Positions 11,271 through 24,262 of a stretch of 64,000 bases of DNA are shown in pieces. A program made the position numbers and the translations under genes. Origin of the DNA: Caprimulgus europaeus (Eukaryota > Chordata > Aves > Caprimulgiformes > Caprimulgidae); NCBI GenBank assembly GCA_907165065.1, contig OU015523.1:120368246-120432245 (forward strand). The letters run 5' to 3'. The notes beneath the pieces were generated by a model. It ran no database searches and was not told the origin of the DNA. It worked only from the letters and a program-made list of their open reading frames with translations. How positions within the stretch are numbered: the first letter of the stretch is position 1; every line of letters starts with the position of its first letter.

Positions 11271-14200
11271 TTAAGCACAGACTTTCAGGTGAAGAACAAG
11301 GTAAATGTTGATACAAACATCATCACAACTCATAAATATTTTTTTCCCCTAGGTCTAATTGCCTATGTTTGGTTGACTCTCAAGACTGTTTGTAGCAGCA
11401 CCATCTAGAGGCTACAGCTAGTAATAGTGGTAACATATAGGAAAATTTCTAAAGCCATTTTTCTGTCTCACTGGCACAGCTACACAGTTGAATAAGATTA
11501 ATTTGGAATTTTAATATTTCTTTGTTGAGTGAGCTTCAGTGACTTTTTTTTTTCCTGAAATACAGAGACATGAGAAAAAGAAAGAGGTTTTGACTTGATT
11601 TTTAAATTAAACGTCTTGGTGAAAAGCTGGCTGCACTGAAAGCAATGAGAAAACTTCCATTGATGTCTGTGAGCTGAGATTTCACTTGATTACTTTTCCT
11701 GTTAAAATACATTCCTCCTTTAATGAAATACATTTACATCTATAACATCTGAGACAGACAATTCTAGGGCTTAATCTCTCTGTAGCATCTTTAAACTTGA
11801 GTTGAAAAGTTGAAAGCACATCAGAAATAATAACCAGACATTTATGCTTTCCACTCAAGAGACTGTGCAGAAATGCATTGCTCTGTTTTGTCTGTTTCCC
11901 TTCCCTTTCCAATACATAAAATATTCCATCCATCAGTAGCTACTGCCTCAAAGCCCCCAAAACTCCATAAATCCTGAATTGTCTCTGTAGTCTCTAATAA
12001 GAAAGAAAATATTTGAAGGCTGACCTTCTTCCTAAATTTTCTAGTGAAAGCACAAGTAACTAAACATTTCAGTAGAATTAAAGTGACAGAATTAATAGCA
12101 TCAGAAGAATTATAAGCAGATATTAGGGTCCCACTTCAGCAATCATCTGCAACAATCATCTGCTTTTGTTTTTCCCTCTTACCTCTTCTATTTTAAAGGA
12201 TTTGGGTACAGGAATACTCATGATAAGGTACTCATTGCCAATTCTTAAGCCTTTTATAGAAGGGGTTTTTTTTAGAATAAATTACAAAGCTCTGTAGAAA
12301 GCTAAGATACTGCACAAGGACAAGCCACTGTGAAGAAAATGCATATTTAGTTTAATATTATTCTTAGCTTCAATAAAGTTAAACCAGGAATGGAGGTAGT
12401 ACTCACCACACTTTTTTAAAGCATGAACTGAGGAACAGACATAATAGCACTTGAGTGAGGAAGAAGAAAAGAAGAGTGAAACAGAGGACTGAGGGGCATA
12501 TTGAGTTGTTTGCTAATATTTGTCCTGGACAGCACACAACAAAAGCTGCCAAAAAATCACCACTCTGTGTTTGACGGAGTGACTATGAGACTTCTTTGGC
12601 ATGAGACTTTTCTGAGGAATACCCAGCTTAGTAGTTTGCATTAGAATTAAATTTCTGCCCCGATGTTTTATCTGAAAATATCTGCTTAGCTAGAAATCCT
12701 AATGCAAACATTTCTTATCCTTACTGGTCCATAAAAGTGAACTTTTATGTTGAAGTATAACCGATGGAAGGAAGAAGGACTTCTGATTATGAGCTTCCTA
12801 AGTGACTTTATTTTGGCTTAAACCAGACACCGCTTTTGACCAGGTGGAATTTTTACAGTGTCATAAATTGTTGTGTCATTAAATCCATAGTTGCTCTCTC
12901 GGGAAACTAGACATCCTACTCACCTATTAGACAACTAAATTGCAAACAAGAGATGTGGCTTCTACAGGCTTTCCATCAAGTCACTCTGGGGGGACACATG
13001 CAAAGAGGGATTTGGAGCACCTGCCATAGTCTAAAGTGGGATGATCTGAATAAACCCCATTGTGCCTTTGAAGAAACATGTCTGAAAATGCTTGAGTGTG
13101 CCATGCTGCCCCAAAGCTTCCAATTACAAAGATTCACCACTACCAAATCTGGCTTTATGTGACCTCCCATCACAGTGGTTTACTTTTAGTGTTGAGAGTC
13201 TCAAGCTCATGGAGATGAGCGTCCATGTTGTGGGAACTAATTGGAGAGGCCACGTTATAGCCCATGAATTTCAAAGCAAGTAAAAAAAAATATTCTGTGA
13301 CAAGTTATAGGTGCCTGAGACTAATTTGAGTTCCATATATTGTCATTACATTTTTGAGGGTTTTCCTTGGTCTCTTGCTCTTAACGTTCATTAATCATAA
13401 ATACCATGGTTAGTCTTTTCAATACAAATATACTTCTGTTGTGTTTGATATTTCTGTTGCCTGAAAACTGCATAGCTGAATTTGAATATAGGAATAAGGA
13501 TGTCACCAAGCAGGTTTGTGTTTTCCTTTATTTTTTGCTTAGCCAACTGTACTTTGCTCATGTGTTTCGTTGAGTATGTCTAAACATACTTATGAGTTAT
13601 TACAAAATCATCCTATAATTTCCCCCAATACTAATTGGTCAATAAATTTGTGGGAAAGCTGTGTCATTTCTTTCAAATTCATTTTTTGTCAGGGAAATTG
13701 AAGAAGTTTAAAAATCTCTTTCCTCCAACATTATACTAATAATTATATTAATGTCTGTGAAAGCACACCCACTAGGGCAAGAAATAATAGCATGAATACA
13801 TTTCATATGGTGAATGAATGTTTATGGAAACATCTTCATAATATTTACTTATTTCTTCAGAAGTACTGTCATTTATGGATAATAAAAATTATTATTAGAA
13901 AATATGAAGAAAAGTACAATCACAGAAAGCGCTATTATTTTAGGTGGTTAGCTTCTTAACAGCTTGGCTTTAGTTTTGTATCTCCTTCCTGATTATTATT
14001 ATTCTATCAGTGGTGATAAAAGGGAAGGAGAAGGAGTAGTTGTTTAAGTCATGCTTTTACTGATCCCATTTCTATGTAAGATTAAAATCACCACAGAAGT
14101 GAAGGCATTTTTAACATTACAATGCACAGTCTACTTTGTCAGAATTTTACTAAATTCAGCCCAGACTGCATCTTGATTCAGTTAAAGACAATATTTTCCT

Positions 14201-16792
14201 AATCACTTTAATGAAATTGGAATTTATCCCTGTACACAAATCCCACTGTTTGCACCCATTTTAATCTAGCAGTTTATTTTCTCACACCCACTTAGTTAAC
14301 ATTTTGTTATAGAAAATTCTGGTTTTGAATAGAAATTGCTTGGCTACAATACAGAGGGAGTACCCATGGATCCCTTCAAGGGTTTCATGTCACAGCCTTG
14401 CCAGTGGTTGATTTTTCATATCACCTTTCATATCACCTGCATTATGACCTTATGCACATATCAATGTTGTAGGTCTCCTCAGAAAGCAGGGAGCCATAAG
14501 ATGATGCCAAGCTTCCTGAGTTTCTGTAGGAGTTATGCCTGGAAAAAATCAAATCCACACCCCTGTTTGAAAAAGAAGTCAAGGAGAATCCTACTGTCCT
14601 CTGCATTAGCTTTAAAACATGGTAAATGTAGTCAGCATGAGCATTCACTTGTTTAAAATTACATATGTATTCATGTTCTGAGCTACACTGAGATCTTCTA
14701 TTCATACAAGGAAAGGGAAGGAGGTAAAGGGTTTTCCTCTTTAAAACATTGAAAAATCAAAGATATTTTCTACAGTTAAGGCAACATCAAATTTCAGTGT
14801 ATGATTAGAGGGAATTTAGGAAATTAAAAGAGCATGTCTTCTTGGAAATAGGGATAAAACAGCTCCTTACTACCTCAAAAATAAAGAAAAATGCCTTCCA
14901 AGGAAATAGAAAACAAAATCTGTGGGGGAAGAAAGCTGAGACATCTGAGTGGTAAATACAGATATAAGCTATGCTTAACTAATTTATATGTTCTCTGTGA
15001 AAGAGAATTTCCATCTTAGCCATACAAATTCTTGATCTGCTTTGCTACACTTTTACATATCAGACCTGAAGGTCATTGAAGAGTTATATGGCAGAACATT
15101 TCTATTGTGTTAATCACTTACAACTCTAATTTCACACTACATCAGTCCTTTTTACTTGGGCTCACAGAGCCCACTATAATCTCCCTCTAAAAATCTCTAC
15201 AGCCAAAACCACTTGCTCACTGGACATTCAAACAACGAGTACTTATGATAGAGAAAGGAAGTAACATAACTAAGGAAAACCAATTTTGGGGGTAAACTGG
15301 AAGTGGTTTAGCTTCTGCTACCTTTCAGGAAGCACCAAGACATCTCTGAGTAGTGCTTAGCTGTCAGCAATTCTGACCCTGAAGTTATATGGAAATTAGA
15401 AGGTTAGCAATCATTTAAGCAGTGAAGTGGGGAATGCTCTTCTTCTCAGAGTAGTAAGGGTACAAAAAACAGTAGCTAGCAGATATAAACCTTTAGTTTT
15501 GAGATGAAGCTGCATCAAGTTAGGAAGATTTAGACTAGATTCACTCAATACTCACTGTTTCAATTTCCAAAATTTACCTTTCTTTATCTTTACAAGGGTT
15601 TTCTTTACAACCTCCCAGCTCCATGCCTATTTAATCTATTAGTATTCAGTCTTCAGAGCAAATTCCAGATTATAACAGCTCATATTCAATTAATATAAAC
15701 ATGTATGAATTAGGTGTTGTCTATAACAAGATGTATGGAACTATATCTAATTATATATCATTGCTTCTGAAGCAAAGAAAAGATTCAGTATTAGATCATA
15801 ACTTTTCCAGACATCATAAAACATTTCCCAGTTCTTTAATATTCTGCTTTAAAGATTATAAAATATTATGTCTTTTATTTTTGATTTTTCCATGTTCTAA
15901 CTTTTTCCATATTCAGCATTTTTTTCCTTTTATAGATTGTATTTGACAACCTAAATATGTCCATATGTAACCCCATGGTAACCCCATGACACTCTGATCC
16001 CTTCATAAATTTAAACATTCTTAAGTACTGATGAAATTTTCTTTTTAATTCAGCAAAATGCAGAAAGAGAGGCTAAAATGCATCCCTAAGCTGCAAAGAA
16101 AATTTAAAATTGCTTTTAAGTGTACTGCTGGTTCAAGGCCTTAACCTTATTAGGAGGAAACATTAAAGGAAAAGACTTTATCCTTTGGATGGAGTTATAC
16201 ATAATTGGGACATTTCACAAATAAATATTGTTAGCCCTCCCATATTTTCAGTTTATTCTCTCTAATCTTCTTACTAAGCATTAATTTCTGCCATGCTATG
16301 TGATACCCTGGAAATCTGTGTACTATTTCAGGAAATCTGTGCCATAACATTGTAGATATTGTATTGTAAAATGTGTAGATGTTAATTATTCATTTTACTA
16401 GAATTCAGATTTAGAAATAAAAACCCATGGTGATTTACACTTGTTTGCAAGTAGATGTAATAATTAGAATTTCATTCATAGTGCACTCTGGTTTTACTTT
16501 GAAGGAAGAACAATACGAGTGATTTCCAATATTTACTAGTTTTCCTACATTTCTTTGTGAGTCCTTCTACTGAAACTTACTGTCATGCTCTCTCTGTTGC
16601 CATCACTACCATGCCCACCACTTTCTACAGGTCAAGGAGTTTTGCATGAGTTTCTTACTTCCCTTCCATTTCTCTAGTGGCAGTTTAGTTGGTGAACCAT
16701 TTCAAAGTGACCCTGGGAAAGGGAGTTATGTGTCTGAAGAAGGTACAGCACAAACCAAAAAAAAGCCAAGGAATTTACTGAGCAAATTTGAG

Positions 16793-17010
16793 TTTCCAGA
16801 GAAGTGAGGTCTCATATCACAAGAAGATCTCCTGTTACATCCTTCTAAACATATTCTTTGAATATTTTTGATTGTTTCCTTGGGCTCAGGTGGCCGCCTG
16901 ACTTTCCAGAGAAGTAAGGTCTTACATCATAAATAGATCTCCCGCCAAATCCTTCCAAACCTGTTCTTTGAGAGTTTTTGACTGTCTGTTTCCTTGGGCT
17001 CAGGTGGCAG
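16793..17010. repeat. Tandem duplication, 110-bp unit x2
   Basis: Unit 1 (16793-16902) and unit 2 (16903 to about 17010) both start TTTCCAGAGAAGT and share AGATCTCC, ATCCTTC and TTTCCTTGGGCTCAGGTGGC. Unit 2 has a 4-bp TGTC gain near its end. Identity is roughly 80 to 85 percent by eye, so the duplication is not recent. I know no family for the unit. Confidence 0.85.
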
Positions 17011-18227
17011 ATCTTTGGGTCATCACTGAAAGATGAGATTGTATAAAGAGAATGGGCTAAATATTTATTTGCATTGTGAGCATATTAAATATGCAGCTCA
17101 GGAGTAAACCTGGGTTTTAACAGCTGTCTAATATGTACTTTTTGCAAATAATCTCTTCATACCGACAGCTGGAATTTCCTGGGTTAGGGGACAATCACCC
17201 TTCCTCTCATGGGAAATGATTAATTAAAAGTGTCTCTTCAATCATTCCTTATCATTTTAGGATTCTACAGTGCTGAGGGACATCTGCACAGGGCCGGGTA
17301 TGCTACTGTTAACACAGTCACAGTAAGCTACAGAAAAAAAATAAGAACCTAAATCCAATTTATTATCTAAAAGTGTTTCCGAGACATGATCATTGCTCTG
17401 ATTTTGAATCCTCCACACTTAAAGATGATACCATCCAGCACTTTGTTATCATTACTTAAGCGGGTGTAAAACAATCGTCTAATTCAAGTTTGTATTCAGG
17501 TTTTGATCATCTAGTCTAGAAGATTTTAAGTAATAAGTGAAAACTCTGGCTTATATTTTGTTTATTGTGCAGATCAGATGAATTATCAAAATAACATCAA
17601 CTGGTAGAATATAATGGCTTCACCCTTGGTTCCAATATTCTTTTGCCTTTGCTTCTGTTTTTAATATTGTTTTTGTAGACTCATTTTCATGGCAGTAGTA
17701 AATTATTGAAATCTATAAATACCCTGCAATACATCTTGAGTTTATAACCCTTGATTCAGTATTCCAAACTTTCTGGAAGAAGGAAGCACAAGTAGAGGGA
17801 ACAGAGGATTCATAGTAAAAGAAACCAAAATGTTGAACAATAGAGCAAAAACTCCATGGCTGAGTAGAGAAGAGAGTCACGGGTAAATTACAAGACAGCT
17901 GACACAGAAGCAAACTGAACAGTGCAAAGGACATTATCAAATCTAAGATATTCAGTCAGTGGTGAAATTCAGATGATTTTAGAATAGAAGCAACAAAATT
18001 TTTTTCTTCTCTTATTTAGATGTTCTAATGGGATTTCAAAATAATAAAGAGTTATCTTATATCTGAGTCTCAAAATTTCTGAACTGAAGGATGTTTGGAT
18101 GTTAGTCATAGCTGAGAGCATGATGGCTAGAGAACCTATCATGGGCTGTACCAGTAAATGCAATCCAATATGCCAAGGAAAATAAAAAAAAAAATTAAGA
18201 AATACATAGAGAGGCTGAAGGAGTTGC

Positions 18228-18600
18228 ATAATTCAGCTGTGAGATGAGAATGATGAGGAGGAGACTTTTGTCTTCAGATACTTAACAGAGAACTATGGAG
18301 ATGACAAAGCTAGACTCTTCTCAGTGGTATACAGTAAAGGGCTGTGAAAACAAGCTGCAAAAAGGAAAATATCTTTATAAACATAAGGAAAAAAAATACA
18401 AAAAAAAAAAAAAAAACCAAAACACAATAAGTGACTGAGCACAGAAACAGTAGCTTAGAGAAGTTGTACAATTTTTAGACCTGCTGTTTTTCAAAAATAA
18501 ACTGGATGAGCCCCTGAACAAAGCTGGCACTTCTTTGAGTATGAAGTTGGACTGGACAATCTCCACAGGTCCCTTTTGATCTGTTGTTTTATTTTTTATG
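18228..18600 (+). mobile_element. Old CR1 LINE 3' fragment with an expanded A-tract
   Basis: Diverged CR1 in sense. Landmarks are GTCTTCAGATACTTAACAGA, ACTCTTCTCAGTGGTATACA, ACAAGCTGCAAAAAGG, ATAAGGAAAAA and a closing GTTGGACTGGACAATCTCC followed by ACAGGTCCCTTTTGATCTGT. Where CR1 normally has a short A/T run this copy has A-runs of 8 and about 16 (18388-18416). The divergence indicates an older subfamily than the copy at 21931-22655. Confidence 0.7.
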
Positions 18601-20257
18601 TGAGGGTCTGTGTTAACATCATAATCATGTACGCGATTATTTCCAGTGCCAAGTTTGAGCCCCAACACCATCTAGTTTCTTCTTACAGATGTTAGAGATG
18701 TAGCTTGTAATTCTGCCAGACTATGACAATCAGTAGTAATGCACATAATTTAAACTGAGATATAGTCTTTCAAAATTAATTTTTATGTATTCTTATTAAA
18801 AAACAACAATGTACATGATGTAACAAAAATCTTTAGCCTGCTGCTTTAATACAAAGCACTTATCCAATTCACAACACCCATATAGAAGTGATTTAAATTT
18901 GATAGCACTCTTCATTCACATTGCAGGAATATTTTTGATTGCTAAAAATTTGGGTATAATTTAAACTTCCCAGGATAGATTAAAATGACACCTCCATTGG
19001 CCAAATGTTGAGAATAGTTTTTATATGGATTTACATGACAGTGCCTGGGATAGTGAAGTAGTTTTGTTTTGTTATAATCAGTTTCTATGGTGTAGTTTGC
19101 TTCTTACTAAGCTGCCTTGCTCACAGGTTAATATAGGCTGATGTTTTTTAGCATTTTCCCATAGTCTACAAGCATAATCAGAAAACAGGAATCATTTCAA
19201 TCAGAAGAGAAGTAATTTTGATTCCCTGTAAGCTTCTAAATAATCTATAACCAAGATTTCTGCTTTCAGGATCATTGCTTTTCGCCATTACATGCACTAA
19301 AATTAATGTTTGCTGAAAGCAAATAAGAGTAAAATTAAATATTTTCTGATACAAATGATAATTGGGCACTTGTCTGATAAGATGGTTTTATTTAAACAAA
19401 ATATATTTGTGTAACACTGCATTTCCGATTCTCCAATCCTGTAATCTTCAGGCTGCTTCTCTTTTCCAAGTCATCATAATTAAAGGCAGGTGTTCAATTT
19501 AGCCACCAGAAGGGATGAGTTAATGGTGTAATTATTAGTTGTAAAAGATTTTTAATTAAAATTATAAAGCATTTAGATGCGTAAAATGCAGGTAGATGCT
19601 CATCAGAATTTTTTAAAGTACATAGGCATCTATCTCCTATAAAATGAGACCTTCAGCTCCTAGGTATTTTTAAAATGTCATTAAGAGCTTATTTATGTCT
19701 CAGGGCATTAATTAAAAATATTCCTTTGTGCAAAATTCAGATGTAAATTGCTATCCAAGCTTTCTGGTTACAAATATGTATTACTAATAGAAGTTTAACA
19801 ACTTCCTTGGATACTAATGGAGTGGAAAGAATCACACTGCACTGTAGTATTTTATCCTGTTTTCCTTTTTCCAAATAGAGAACAAAAATATTTATTAAAA
19901 AATTCTGACTTATTTTCTTTTTTTTTTTCCTCAACATATACTAAGCAGTTTTTTCTAAACCACAAAATTTATTTTTGCCTTTAGCTTACACTACCACGTT
20001 CTACACCTCATTAATAATTGCCTACTGCTTCATTCTTCAGGTTTTAATAATTGCCCCTAAATTTGTATGAAGCATATTGTGCTGTTTTGTACATTTCAAA
20101 TTTTTATGTATTTTTGACTTTTTTTTTGCTAAAAAATGTAAAATTATCAACCCAGAAGAAAAAGCCCCCTGCAACAATATGTATATAACGAGGACCGCCA
20201 AGTTAGTTTTTAATATGCAGAAAGAGATCTTGGAATTGCTATAGGTATTTCTCTGAA
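18601..20257. other. Unassigned non-coding DNA with a candidate conserved element
   Basis: No gene or interspersed repeat is recognised. The part from 19470 to 19740 is rich in TAATTA-type homeodomain sites plus a CAGGTG E-box and has few simple repeats, which is typical of vertebrate conserved non-coding elements. Conservation cannot be seen from one genome. Confidence 0.4.
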
Positions 20258-20836
20258 ACAGTGCAAGTGTTTCACCACCCTCATTGTAAAAAATTTCTTC
20301 CTTACATCTAGTCTAAACCTATCTTATTTTAGTTTAAAACTATTATCCTATCACTGCAGACCCTGCTAAAAAGTTTGTAACAATCTTTCTTATAGGCCAC
20401 TATTTAATATTGAGAGGCTACAATAAAGTCTTCCTGGAGCCTTCTCTTCTCCAGGCTGAATGACCCCAACTCTCTCAGCCTTTCTTCACAAGAGAGGTGT
20501 TTCATCCCTGTGATCATTTTTGTGGCCTCCTCTGGACCCAATCTAATATGTCCATGTCTTTCCTATGCTGAGGACTCCAGAACTGGACATAGTACTGCAG
20601 GTGGGGTCAAAGGAAAGCAGAGTAGAGGGACAGAATCATGTCCTTCAACCTGCTGGCCACACTGCTTTTGATGCAGCCCAAGATACAGTTGGCTTTCTGG
20701 GCTGCGTGACATGCTGGCTGTCTTGAATCACTTCCCTGTCTTCCATGTGCCTAAGCATAGCTGCTAAGGAGAATCTGTTTCACATCTTCCCAGGCACAGA
20801 GCTGAGGCTGACAGATCAGTAGTTCCAAGAGTCCAA
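20258..20836 (-). mobile_element. CR1 LINE with a large internal deletion, antisense
   Basis: Plus-strand landmarks of the 3' part are CCTTCTCTTCTCCAGGCTGA, AACTCTCTCAGCCTTTCTTC, TGGCCTCCTCTGGACCC, GAGGACTCCAGAACTGGACA and GGCCACACTGCTTTTGATGC, ending at about 20725. The next bases (20727-20836) match an ORF2 region well inside the reverse transcriptase, including TCTTCCCAGGCACAGAG and GAGGCTGACAGATCAGTAGT. From memory of the consensus, several hundred bases between the two parts are missing. The element then abuts an LTR fragment. Confidence 0.88.
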
Positions 20837-20837
20837 G

Positions 20838-21312
20838 AATTCAGCTTCTCCTTCCTCCTCAGCAGGAGGACTCCTCACACTCTTCCCCTGCTCCGCCATG
20901 GGGTCCCTCTCATGAGAGACAGTCCTCCATGACATTCTCCAATGTGAGTCCTTCCCATGGGCTTCAGTTCTTCATGAACTGTTCCAGAGTGGGTACTTTT
21001 CATGGTGTTCAGTCTTTCAGGAACAAACTACTCCAGCATCGGTCCTTTGCACAATCACAAGTCCTGCCAGCAAACCCGCTCCAGCGTTGCTCCTCTCTCC
21101 ACAGGGCCACAGGTCCTGCCAGAAGCCTGCTCCAGCATGGGCTTCCCACGGGGTCACAGCCTCCTTCAGGCATCCACCTGTTCCAGCATGAGGTCCTCCA
21201 TGGGTTACAGGTGGTCATCTGCTCCACCATGGACCTCCCTGGGCTGCAGCAGGACAGCCTGCCTCACCGTGGTCTTCAGCGTGGGCTGCAGGGGAATCTC
21301 TGTTGTCATGGA
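20838..21312 (+). mobile_element. LTR fragment, proline/CCAGC-rich internal part
   Basis: Same LTR superfamily as 61851-62514, matching its middle. It shows TCCTTCCTCCTCAGCAGGAG, then a series of CTCCAGC-TGGG-TCC-CCACGGG modules of about 35 to 50 bp with alternating ACAGTCCT and ACAGGTCCTGCC words. Both ends of the LTR are missing. The modules keep one plus-strand frame open for 136 codons (20929-21339) rich in Leu, Gln, His and Ser. I take this as a by-product of the repeat and not a gene. Confidence 0.82.
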
Positions 21313-21930
21313 TTCATATCTTTTAAGAGACCAATATGAATCTCAATGCTGACACAACATAAACCCAAGCCATGGATTCAAGAATGACTAGATGATTCAT
21401 ATTTCAATCAATTATGTCTGCGTTACACTGCTAGTATGCCTCTTGCACCATCGCAGGATCAAGACATATTAATTGCCACTCAGAGGTCATTCCCCCATCA
21501 GCTTAGTTTCATGAAACTTCTTTTGTAAGTGGAAGAAATGGAAGAGTTTGCCAACCTGTGTATGTCCAGCTAACTCAAATACTAAGAAGGACACTGCATA
21601 CTCCTGGATCTCTGTCTTACCCTGTCTTTTTTTTTTTTTTTTTTTTTTGGTCTTTTTTCTATAGTCAGAGACAACTTTGCTGGTACAGTAGGAAAACTTT
21701 GAGGAGCCTACTTATCTCTTCTCCAGTATGATTATGGGAACTTAATGATAATTATAACATGGATTAGCAGATATGTATGTTGCAATCCATTAGTACTTTG
21801 TGTTTGAGTAATTCTTGTTAAAGAACATAGCTCTTCATAAAGATAACTTATTTCATTCAGTATTTTTCAGGCCAGCAGATGACAATGATATAACCAAGTA
21901 GCTTCAAAGTAATACGAGTAGAAAAGAAAC
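21313..21930. other. Unassigned non-coding DNA with poly-T
   Basis: This spacer lies between the LTR fragment and the next CR1. A run of 22 T occupies 21627-21648. A 9-bp inverted repeat, GATTCATAT/ATATGAATC, lies at 21311-21342. Nothing else is recognised. Confidence 0.5.
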
Positions 21931-22655
21931 ACAGAATCACAGAATCACAGAATGTCAGGGATTGGAAGGGACCTCGAAGATCATCCAGTCCAATCCCTGC
22001 CGGAGCAGGAACACCTCGATGATTTCACACAGGAAGGCATCCAGGCGGGTCTTGAATGTCTCCAGAGAAGGAGATTCCACAACTTCCCTGGGCAGCCTGT
22101 CCCAGTGCTCTGTTACTCTCACAGTAAAGAAGTGTCTTCTCAAGTTTAAGAGGAACCTCCTGTGTTCCAGTTTACACCCATTGCCCCTTGTCCTATCATT
22201 GGACATCACTGAGAAGAGCCTGGCCCCATCCCCCTGACACTCACCCTTCAAATATTTATAAACATTAATGAGGTCACCCTTCAGCCTCCTCTTCTCCAAG
22301 CTAAAGAAACCCAGCTCCCTCAGCCTTTCCTCGTAAGGGAGATGTTCCACTCCCTTAATCATCTTGGTGGCTCTGCGCTAGACTCTCTCAAGCAGTTCCC
22401 TGTCCTTCTTGAACTGTGAGGTCCAGAACTGGACACAATATTCCAGATGTGGCCTCACCAGGGTAGAGTAGAGGGGAAGGAGAATCTCTCTTGACCTACT
22501 AGCCACAGCCCTTCTAATGCACCCCAGGATGCCATTGGCCTTCCTGGCCACAAGGGCACAGTGCTGGCTCATGGTAATCCTGCTGTCCACCAGGACTCCC
22601 AGATCCCTTTCCCCTACACTGCTCTCTAGTAGATCATCTCCCAGAAGGATCATGT
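21931..22655 (-). mobile_element. Best preserved CR1 LINE copy, ORF2 3' end and 3' UTR
   Basis: This is the most intact CR1 here, 5'-truncated at about 22655. The minus-strand 3' end has three ATTCTGTG octamers (21931-21954), the hallmark CR1 tail. ORF2 is open from 22653 to 21955 in a single frame except for one TAG at 22378-22380, where related copies have a Gln codon just before RRATK. Visible ORF2 words include [43 protein letters not shown] and [12 protein letters not shown], typical of the segment after the reverse transcriptase palm. One nonsense change in about 230 codons means a fairly young insertion, but without the 5' portion it cannot move. Confidence 0.97.
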
Positions 22656-24198
22656 TTAGAAACAGGTGTTCCTATTCATAATAATATGTTATAAATAATA
22701 ACAAATCAATAAAGAATAAAAGAGGGCTGACCTGGGATGGGAAAAGCAAGCCAAAAAGCTCCTGCTAATTCAATTGGCATATATATAATCTCTCAGACCT
22801 GAACATTGTTTCAAAAAGTTGTCATTATTCAATTTAGTGGCAGTTTTCCTGTTCTTTCCAGTTTATCACAAACCAAACAACTTATTTAATGGCTTTTTTT
22901 TTTTTCCTTATAAAAGCAAGAAAACAAGGAAGTGTGATCACCCCACTATTTTTCTTCTACCCTTTCTGATTTTTACAAATTATTTTTTTTCTACGTTGTT
23001 CAATGGAATAACAGTGAGAAAAGATAAAGGCTTTTGAATTCTATATCAAATTGTATACTTTGTAGTTCACTGGTCCAGAAAATATCTGAATGCTCTGAAA
23101 TATTTTCTTCCTAATAGAGGCTTCACAAAAGAAAAGAAAAATTGATAAAGGATGTGGATACTGAACAAGTGTAGTGGTTGTGATAATGTTATAGTGATAC
23201 ATTTTATGGTGCTCAAGTTATTTAAATACACGAGAAAATGCAATCTTCACAGGATTTGTCCTGCATGCTATTAAAATATAATAGTATTGGCCTTATGTGA
23301 AATCTTTATTTATTTTGGTGAGCTACTGTTTACGTGAATAGCCTTACTCAGTCTCTAAAACTGTTGTATGAGTGGTCTCCATCAATAAAATAAAGGAAAA
23401 AATGCACAGGACATATGTAAAGGTATATATTTAATCAAGATCATATACACATTCATTTGTGTAGCCATGGGGCTGGAAAACAGCTTCATTCATTTCAGTT
23501 TCCTATTAGTAAAATCAGGGAATTTCTCAAAGGTAATTGCTAGATGAATATTGCCTACTTTGGACATGAGAGTATGTATAAGGAACTAATGAAAGCAAGT
23601 TCACAGTAATTTTATAAATTAAACTTGTATTTGTCTCTTGACAGAAATAGATTAAGTTTAGATAGCTAAAAGTTGTAAATCTATAACTTGCTTAGGTTTT
23701 TTTCAGGACTCAAATTCTGTTTTAGTTATCATCACTGACTGCTGAAAATAAACATGTTTGATTAAACAAGAAAGCTAGCAAGTGGGATTTTCTATGCTAT
23801 CTACTTCTTCATTAAGCCTCTTGGATCAGAAAAATAAAAATATATATCATAAATGAAGTTATATTAAAGAATGATAAATGCTTTATTTGGCTTAAAGACC
23901 ATAACTTGTATTTTGACCAGGGCAGATGGTTCAGGGTAGTCCAGAAAGCTGTAGTAGTACCAGATCCTACACCAAGATACAGTATAGACTGCATTCTTAT
24001 GTTACGTGCTTTACATTAACTCTTATAGGGATGGGAAAGGGTGGATGTTTCTGTGGTGTAATTCATAGATGCAAACTGCCTAGTGCTACTGAGTGCAAAT
24101 ATAACACTTCTGGTTCACAAGGTCCTCAAGGCATCCTCCAAAACAAGCTATGGGAAATGGTTGTTGTTGTATGCTGGCCATCTACTAACGTCTTTTTT
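22656..24198. other. Unassigned non-coding DNA
   Basis: AT-rich sequence without a gene or interspersed repeat that I recognise. Short poly-T tracts (22890 and 22983 regions) are the only structure seen. Confidence 0.5.
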
Positions 24199-24262
24199 GG
24201 AGATGGATTCTGGGCTTGATGGGAGTTTGCCTTGACTCAATATGACTTTTTTCCTATGCTTG
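24199..24262 (+). mobile_element. Ancient L3/CR1-type LINE 3' tail
   Basis: GATGGATTCTGGGCTTGATGGG, then TTGACTCAATATGACTTTT and CCTATGCTT, resembles the amniote L3/CR1 3' end (TGGGCTAGATGGACC ... GACCCAGTATGGC ... TTATGTT). Only this tail is clear. The upstream 200 bp may belong to it but are too diverged to tell. It would predate birds. Confidence 0.5.

Larger units (their letters stand above)
8852..18227. other. Long stretch of mostly unique AT-rich non-coding DNA
   Basis: No gene, RNA or dated repeat is recognised apart from the simple and tandem repeats listed separately (9559-9601, 11217-11270, 16793-17010). The longest open frames are about 106 codons, lack domains and usually overlap a frame on the other strand. 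The stretch could include ancient repeats too diverged to name by eye. Confidence 0.5.
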
